47,740 nucleotides of DNA from Phaeodactylibacter luteus (lineage in GTDB: Bacteria > Bacteroidota > Bacteroidia > Chitinophagales > Saprospiraceae). Position 1 is the stretch's first letter, and each line of letters starts with the position of its first letter. This document shows, one piece after another, positions 43,764 through 47,740 of the stretch. A model generated the notes under the pieces. That model saw only the letters and a program-made list of their open reading frames with translations. It was not told where the DNA came from and did no database searches. Location of the stretch: NCBI RefSeq assembly GCF_007993045.1, contig NZ_VOOR01000042.1, forward strand, positions 1-47,740, given 5' to 3'. Made by a program: the position numbers and the translations under genes.

Positions 43764-44111
43764 GGGCGCCAACCCAATTGCCGTTTTTTTTCAGGGGCCT
43801 GCCCCTGCCAGCAGGCAGGTGCCGCTATGCTACGGGGCTCGCTGTCCGCTCGGCCCTATCGGGCTTGCCACCCCTTCGCAGCGCTAGGCCAATGCCAGGC
43901 TAGTGCCTTAAGCCATAAATCTCTGATACTTAAGTTGAAGTTGTTTTCCGGCTAATCAAGGCGAAGGTTCGCGACTTTAGCCCGAGCTAAAGGAGCGGTT
44001 CTTTAACGAAGAGTAGGCGGAAAAGAACGAAACTTGGGGTGGCAAGGATTTATGGCTTGAGGCACTAGAGCCCGGAAAGCTTAAACGCCTGCGACATTTT
44101 GGTTGCCACCC
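43764..44111 (-). repeat. Family A dispersed repeat, copy 6, interrupted by a B element
   Basis: The left end GGGCGCCAACCCAATTGCCG and right end GCGACATTTTGGTTGCCACC are the family termini. The core is the short subtype, split after ccaggc by a complete B element (43900-44068). Flanks GTTCGGAG and GTTTGGAG may be a decayed target duplication. Confidence 0.85.
43900..44068 (+). repeat. Family B inverted-repeat element, copy 3
   Basis: This 169 bp copy differs from copy 2 at only a base or so (GAAGTTG for GAAGTTA). It is inserted at the same point of family A as copy 2 and is followed by the same agcccg bases. Termini and core are as in the other copies. Confidence 0.9.
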
Positions 44112-44131
44112 GTTTGGAGCAGCTTCGTTAC

Positions 44132-44215
44132 AAAAGTCAAGAATTTATGCCCGCCTGCTGTGCAGAAGGGTTCTGGCAAAACCACTAAATTTGAGCCTAG
44201 CGGGCTAAATGAAAG
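44132..44215 (+). repeat. Dispersed repeat family E, copy 2
   Basis: It matches 19552-19636 in inverse orientation, sharing TTTATGCCC, CTAAATTTGAG and AGCGGGCTAAATGAAAG in order. TAAATTTG at 44186-44193 is a perfect Bacteroidota -7 box directed at the FKBP gene, though no good -33 TTG is placed upstream. Confidence 0.7.
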
Positions 44216-44307
44216 CCCTGCGAAGAAACCAGGCTCGTAAAGCGGATCTGCAACAAGAACGAACCCCAATATGCGCTTAGCCTACCAAACTTAAACACGG
44301 CCTTGTC

Positions 44308-44895
44308 ATGCTGAAGCCTCCCCTTTTCCTGATAGCACTCCTATGCCTTTTGCTCTGTTGGTCCTGTGGCCCGGCTGCCCCCGAGCAGCAGACTCAAGCA
44401 CAAAATGCGCCTCCTCCCACTCCTGTCGATGAAGACGCAGCCATCTTGCAGCTATCGGCTTATCTCATCGCCTCCCCTGCTACCCTGGCAGAACAACAGC
44501 AGAACGACATCGTCAACTATGCAATGGATGAGCTGATCCCGCTGGAGCGCACGCCAACAGGCCTGTTTTACCGCATTCTATCAGAAGGCAGCGGCCCAGC
44601 TTTAGAATGGGGCGATTACGTGGAGGCCCACTACAAAGGCTACACTCTTGATGGGCAAATATTTGACTCCTCCTACCGGAAAGGAAGGCCTTTGAGGTTC
44701 TACATCGGCAATATGATCAGCGGATGGAACGAAGGGCTTCAGCTCATCCGGCCCGGCGGGAGAATGGCCCTCTTCATCCCCTCCAACCTGGGATATGGGG
44801 AAAAGGGCGTCCCTGATGGGAAAGGCGGCTTTGTCATAGCCCCAGATGCTCCCCTTGTCTTTGAGGTGGAGGTACTCCGCAAACTGAACGAGTGA
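44308..44895 (+). CDS. FKBP-type peptidyl-prolyl isomerase lipoprotein
   Basis: The 195-residue product has a signal peptide with lipobox CWSC (Cys20) and a Gln/Pro-rich linker to about residue 42. A short helical segment (SAYLIASPATLAEQQQNDIV) precedes an FKBP domain at about 85-193. The domain shows GDYVEAHYKGYTLDGQIFDS, PLRFYIGNMISGWNEGLQLI and RMALFIPSNLGYGEKG. It should act in the periplasm as a folding catalyst, in addition to the two cyclophilin lipoproteins earlier in the window. Its stop lies one base from the stop of the convergent lspA. Confidence 0.92.
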   Translation: MLKPPLFLIALLCLLLCWSCGPAAPEQQTQAQNAPPPTPVDEDAAILQLSAYLIASPATLAEQQQNDIVNYAMDELIPLERTPTGLFYRILSEGSGPALEWGDYVEAHYKGYTLDGQIFDSSYRKGRPLRFYIGNMISGWNEGLQLIRPGGRMALFIPSNLGYGEKGVPDGKGGFVIAPDAPLVFEVEVLRKLNE

Positions 44896-44896
44896 G

Positions 44897-45394
44897 CTAC
44901 TGCCCCACAGGGCGGCGGAACAGCCCCAAAAGCATGATGCCCAAACCGGCCATGATGAAGACATCAGCGAAGTTGAACACCCCGGTTTTTAACCCTCCGA
45001 TGCCCATAAGCATAAAATCGACGACTTTATTGTAAGCAATACGGTCATAAACATTGCTAATGCCGCCCCCAATGATCAACCCAAATGCCACTGCCTGCAA
45101 ACGGGAGACATCCTTCGCCAACAAGGTGTGCAGCAAAATCCCCGCCAGCAATAACATCGGGGCCACCTTCAGCCCCCAATAGCGCAGCTGTTCAGACAGC
45201 CCCGCCCCAAGGCTAAGGAAAGCCCCTCGGTTTTCTGTAAAGGTCAGTACGAAAAAACCGTCCAAATAAGGCTGTGCAGCTGCCCCCATTAGAAATTCAC
45301 GAGCCATTGCCTTAGTAACCTGATCCAATAAGATGCCAGCTGCCACTAACCCAATGACCACTCCTGCCCGGCGCCAATTGACCTCAACAGACAT
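44897..45394 (-). CDS. lspA: Lipoprotein signal peptidase (signal peptidase II)
   Basis: The 165-residue membrane protein has four helices. Family motifs LDQVTKAMARE, FTENRGAFLSLG, GGGISNVYDRI (catalytic Asp117) and VFNFADVFI (catalytic Asp144) are all present. It cleaves prolipoproteins before the lipid-modified Cys, so it processes the many lipoproteins encoded here. It starts 2 bp after the guanine deaminase stop, so the two are co-transcribed. Confidence 0.95.
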   Translation of the reverse strand: MSVEVNWRRAGVVIGLVAAGILLDQVTKAMAREFLMGAAAQPYLDGFFVLTFTENRGAFLSLGAGLSEQLRYWGLKVAPMLLLAGILLHTLLAKDVSRLQAVAFGLIIGGGISNVYDRIAYNKVVDFMLMGIGGLKTGVFNFADVFIMAGLGIMLLGLFRRPVGQ

Positions 45395-45396
45395 AA

Positions 45397-45870
45397 TTAA
45401 TACGGTGTTTTATCTTCTTTTTCCTTCCAGGCCTGCATCGCTTGCAAGGCCTCGGCTCTGCCCTGCTGTTCCATAGGGATGCTCCGGGCCGACAGCGGCA
45501 GCTCCAGCTCCTGATAGATGAAGTCGTCATCAAAGCCCGCTTCCTTTGCATCCCCACGGGTGCAGGCATAGACCACACGCGCTGGCCTCGCCCAATAAAT
45601 CGCACCAAGGCACATTGGGCAGGGCTCACAGGAAGTGTACAAGGTACAGCCCTCCAACTGGAAATGCCCCAAGTTGCTGCAAGCTTCCCTGATAGCTACA
45701 ACCTCCGCATGAGCAGTTGGGTCTGCCTTTGAAAGGACCGAATTATGCCCCTGCCCTATCACTTCTCCTTCTTTGACCACAACTGCGCCGAAAGGCCCGC
45801 CATGGCCCCCCTCTACTCCTTGCCTCGCCAAAGCTATGGCGAGCTCCATATAGTACTGATCACTCAGCAT
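45397..45870 (-). CDS. guaD: Guanine deaminase (cytidine-deaminase fold)
   Basis: The 157-residue protein has the zinc and proton-shuttle motif HAEVVAIREAC (His54, Glu56) and YTSCEPCPMCLGAIYWARPA (Cys84 and Cys87). The C-terminal AGFDDDFIYQELELPLSARS is the stretch that marks GuaD-type guanine deaminases rather than tRNA adenosine deaminase TadA. It converts guanine to xanthine. I chose ATG 45870, giving MLSDQYYMELAIALARQG. A related purine or pterin substrate cannot be ruled out. Confidence 0.88.
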   Translation of the reverse strand: MLSDQYYMELAIALARQGVEGGHGGPFGAVVVKEGEVIGQGHNSVLSKADPTAHAEVVAIREACSNLGHFQLEGCTLYTSCEPCPMCLGAIYWARPARVVYACTRGDAKEAGFDDDFIYQELELPLSARSIPMEQQGRAEALQAMQAWKEKEDKTPY

Positions 45871-46024
45871 ATTCAAACCATTTGTTGCAGCGCAAGATAC
45901 CAAAATACGTGAACTGCACCGGAAATAGTATATTTACCTGCACAGGGGCCAGGCAACAGGCCTGATGTGGCCATTGGATGGCCTGCCCCGATCATACGCT
46001 GAACCAACTCACTGAACCAACTTT

Positions 46025-47422
46025 ATGACCCAACCTATTATTACCAATGACGCTGTCACCCTAGGCCTACTGATTGTAGTCCTCGCTTTTGTTTTTGTGA
46101 CCTCAGGAAGCAGCCGGCCAGGCTGGCAAAAGTTCTACCGCTATGTGCCGCCACTGCTGCTCTGTTACTTCCTCCCAGCCCTCCTACATTGGCCCCTCGG
46201 CCTCATCGCCCCCAAATGGTACGACTTGGACGGGCTGAGGGAGTTCCTGCAATCTGGCGCTGCCCCCAACCTGAGCAGCCAGGCCGGTTGGCAGGCGATC
46301 CGGGAAGCTATCCTGGCCAATAATATCCCGGAGGCCGACTTGGCCCCCTTTGTCGTCAAGTCGCAGTTGTACTTTATGGCCTCCCGCTACTTGCTGCCAG
46401 CTAGCCTTGTCCTGCTCTGCCTCGGCATAGATTTCAAAGGCATACTCAACCTCGGCCCCAAAGCACTCATTATGTTCGTTGCAGCCACGGTAGGCATTAT
46501 CCTCGGCGGCCCCATCGCGCTGCTGCTCATTGCAAATGTAGCCCCCGGCCTTATCGCAGCATCGCCAGATGAGCTCTGGCGAGGGCTGTCTACCGTAGCA
46601 GGCAGCTGGATCGGCGGCGGCGCTAATCAGACCGCGATGAAGGAGATATTCAAAGTGGGGGACGACCTCTTCGCTTCTATGATCATTGTGGATGTGGTCG
46701 TTGCCAATATCTGGATGGGCTTCCTGCTTTATGGGGCCAGCATCTCAGACCGCCTGGACAAACGCCTGAAAGCCGATAACAGCGCTATCTCTGATTTGAA
46801 GCAACGGGTGCAGGACTATCAGGCCAGCGTAGCAAAAATACCTACTACCACCGAAGTTTTTGTCCTCCTGGCAGTAGGCTTTGGCGGCACAGCCCTTGCC
46901 CATTGGGGCGCAGACCTCATCACGCCCTGGATCAGCCAGTTCAAGGCAGCCTTGGAAGCGGCAAGGCTCAATTCCCTCATGTCTGGCTTCTTTTGGCTCA
47001 TTGTCATAGCCACCACTGTCGGTCTTACTCTGTCCTTTACACGCTGGCGGGAGTTGGAAGGCGTAGGCGCGTCCCGCTGGGGCAGTGTATTCATTTATAT
47101 CTTGGTCGCCACCATTGGCATGAAAATGAACCTTGGGGAGGTCCTCCAAAACCTAGGCTTGTTCGCTATAGGCATCGTGTGGATGCTCGTCCATGTGACC
47201 ATCCTCCTGCTTACCGCAAAAATTATCCGGGCGCCTTTCTTCTTTGTCGCAGTAGGCAGTCAAGCAAATATCGGCGGGGCGGCTTCTGCGCCCATCGTCG
47301 CTTCTGCCTTCAGCTCCGCTCTTGCACCTGTTGGCGTCTTGATGGCCGTGCTAGGCTATGCGCTAGGCACTTATGGTGCTCTGATCTGCGCTTTCCTCAT
47401 GCAGGCAGTCGCTACCGGGTAG
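46025..47422 (+). CDS. DUF819-family membrane protein
   Basis: The 465-residue protein has about 12 helices with the DUF819 pattern. It shows RYVPPLLLCYFLPALLHWPL near the start, GSWIGGGANQTAMKEIFKVG (a gly-rich family hallmark) in the middle, and FVAVGSQANIGGAASAPIVA, a similar second motif, near the end. The paired GGGANQ / ANIGGAASAP motifs suggest two inverted halves, as in sodium-coupled carriers. The transported substrate is unknown. It is divergent from guaD, with 154 bp between starts. Confidence 0.88.
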   Translation: MTQPIITNDAVTLGLLIVVLAFVFVTSGSSRPGWQKFYRYVPPLLLCYFLPALLHWPLGLIAPKWYDLDGLREFLQSGAAPNLSSQAGWQAIREAILANNIPEADLAPFVVKSQLYFMASRYLLPASLVLLCLGIDFKGILNLGPKALIMFVAATVGIILGGPIALLLIANVAPGLIAASPDELWRGLSTVAGSWIGGGANQTAMKEIFKVGDDLFASMIIVDVVVANIWMGFLLYGASISDRLDKRLKADNSAISDLKQRVQDYQASVAKIPTTTEVFVLLAVGFGGTALAHWGADLITPWISQFKAALEAARLNSLMSGFFWLIVIATTVGLTLSFTRWRELEGVGASRWGSVFIYILVATIGMKMNLGEVLQNLGLFAIGIVWMLVHVTILLLTAKIIRAPFFFVAVGSQANIGGAASAPIVASAFSSALAPVGVLMAVLGYALGTYGALICAFLMQAVATG

Positions 47423-47452
47423 CAAGCCTTTTTTTAATATGCAAATACAACT

Positions 47453-47494
47453 AGCCGCCTCTTGCATTTCAGCCAAGGGGCGGCTTCTTATTTT
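47453..47494 (+). terminator. Intrinsic terminator after the DUF819 gene
   Basis: AGCCGCC pairs with GGCGGCT with a loop of about 18 bases, followed by TCTTATTTT. The loop is long, so efficiency may be moderate. Confidence 0.65.
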
Positions 47495-47603
47495 CCAAAT
47501 TTCTCAATTATCTCAACTTTTCCTCTCTCCATTTTTAAAAATCAACAACCAAACAAGCTTCATTTTTAACAAAAATCAATAATTTCATTTTTTATTTGTG
47601 AAA

Positions 47604-47635
47604 TTTGCACAAAAATAAAGCTTGGCTTAAATTTG
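47604..47635 (+). promoter_or_regulatory. Predicted Bacteroidota promoter of the terminal RNA
   Basis: TTTG (47604-47607) and a perfect TAAATTTG (47628-47635) are separated by 20 bp, in an AT-rich tract (47500-47680). Transcription would start near 47642, about 40 nt before the tRNA-like sequence. Confidence 0.6.
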
Positions 47636-47681
47636 TATTATCGAAACAATCAAAACGTTGATTGAAATTAAATTTACAATA

Positions 47682-47740
47682 CTGTGAGGTGATGAAACTG
47701 GCAGCCATGCCCTCCCGTCTCGGGGGTGGGGAATCAGGGA
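47682..47740 (+). ncRNA. Truncated class II (Leu-like) tRNA or tRNA mimic
   Basis: The sequence aligns with the 5' half of tRNA-Leu: acceptor-like CTGTGAG, then GGTGATGAAACTGGCAG with an ATG/CAT D-stem and the GG of the D-loop. An anticodon-like stem CCCTC/GGGGG follows, with a 7-base loop CCGTCTC, and then the start of a long variable arm. The 3' half lies outside the window. The loop has C instead of the near-universal U before the anticodon position, and no leucine anticodon is readable. It may therefore be a tRNA-like RNA rather than a working tRNA. Confidence 0.4.

Overview
The window reads as chromosomal DNA of a marine-type Bacteroidota, most like the Saprospiria/Lewinella-Phaeodactylibacter group. 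The evidence is type IX secretion (T9SS) C-terminal sorting domains on two proteins, PKD/SprB-like repeats, many signal-peptidase-II lipoproteins, Bacteroidota-type promoters (TAnnTTTG at -7), a fabH-efp-accB-accC gene order and an ECF sigma factor with the phylum's usual N-terminus. The genus is inferred; no rRNA is present to settle it. Almost all the genes are chromosomal housekeeping or envelope genes. There is no phage, plasmid, CRISPR array or intact insertion sequence.

Layout. 1-4766 (-) is the N-terminal part of a giant secreted adhesin-like protein that combines a Cys-Gln thioester domain, a choice-of-anchor A domain, PKD repeats and an SdrD B-like domain. 4767-6458 is a gene-free stretch full of hairpins and mobile repeats. 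6459-10417 (+) holds a XerD-type recombinase, a small orphan, two cyclophilin lipoproteins (one fused to a PKD domain) and a polyphosphate glucokinase. 10536-17690 (-) holds a TPR protein, an EamA exporter, and a five-gene run (membrane protein, VWA protein, ECF sigma factor, anti-sigma-like protein, Spy-like periplasmic protein). 18350-21126 (+) has a T9SS cargo, a lipoprotein and a Ppx/GppA phosphatase. 21187-29254 has serA, several secreted proteins, a PAP2-like membrane protein, kynurenine 3-monooxygenase and a peptidoglycan-recognition amidase with a T9SS tail. 29443-35518 has malic enzyme, a TRIC channel, and a stress cluster of three tandem-domain universal stress proteins, a CBS protein and a small protein. 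35611-43535 (-) has an MsbA-like ABC exporter with a lipoprotein, accC-accB-efp-fabH and a sodium/solute symporter. 44308-47422 has an FKBP lipoprotein, lspA, guanine deaminase and a DUF819 carrier. The last 59 bases look like the start of a class II (Leu-like) tRNA or tRNA mimic.

The most unusual content is intergenic. A 169-171 bp inverted-repeat element (family B, three copies; variant C, one copy; one degenerate half copy) always begins and ends with CTAG. Over its whole length it can fold into one long imperfect hairpin. B and C share two conserved internal blocks (GGCTAATCAAGGCG and AACGAAGAGTAG), while the flanking stem arms differ on both sides in a compensatory way. That pattern suggests selection on structure. 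A second, GC-rich family (A, six copies, imperfect GGGCG-type termini) sits at gene ends, and B lies inside A at the same place twice. A third short family (E) has two copies.

How the genes work together: the lipoprotein folding factors and lspA serve the envelope. The acc/fab genes start fatty-acid synthesis next to elongation factor P. Polyphosphate is handled by glucokinase and phosphatase genes about 10 kb apart. The Usp/CBS cluster and the sigma/anti-sigma/Spy set look like energy-stress and envelope-stress modules. Functional assignments rest on motifs visible in the translations; none was tested by database search.
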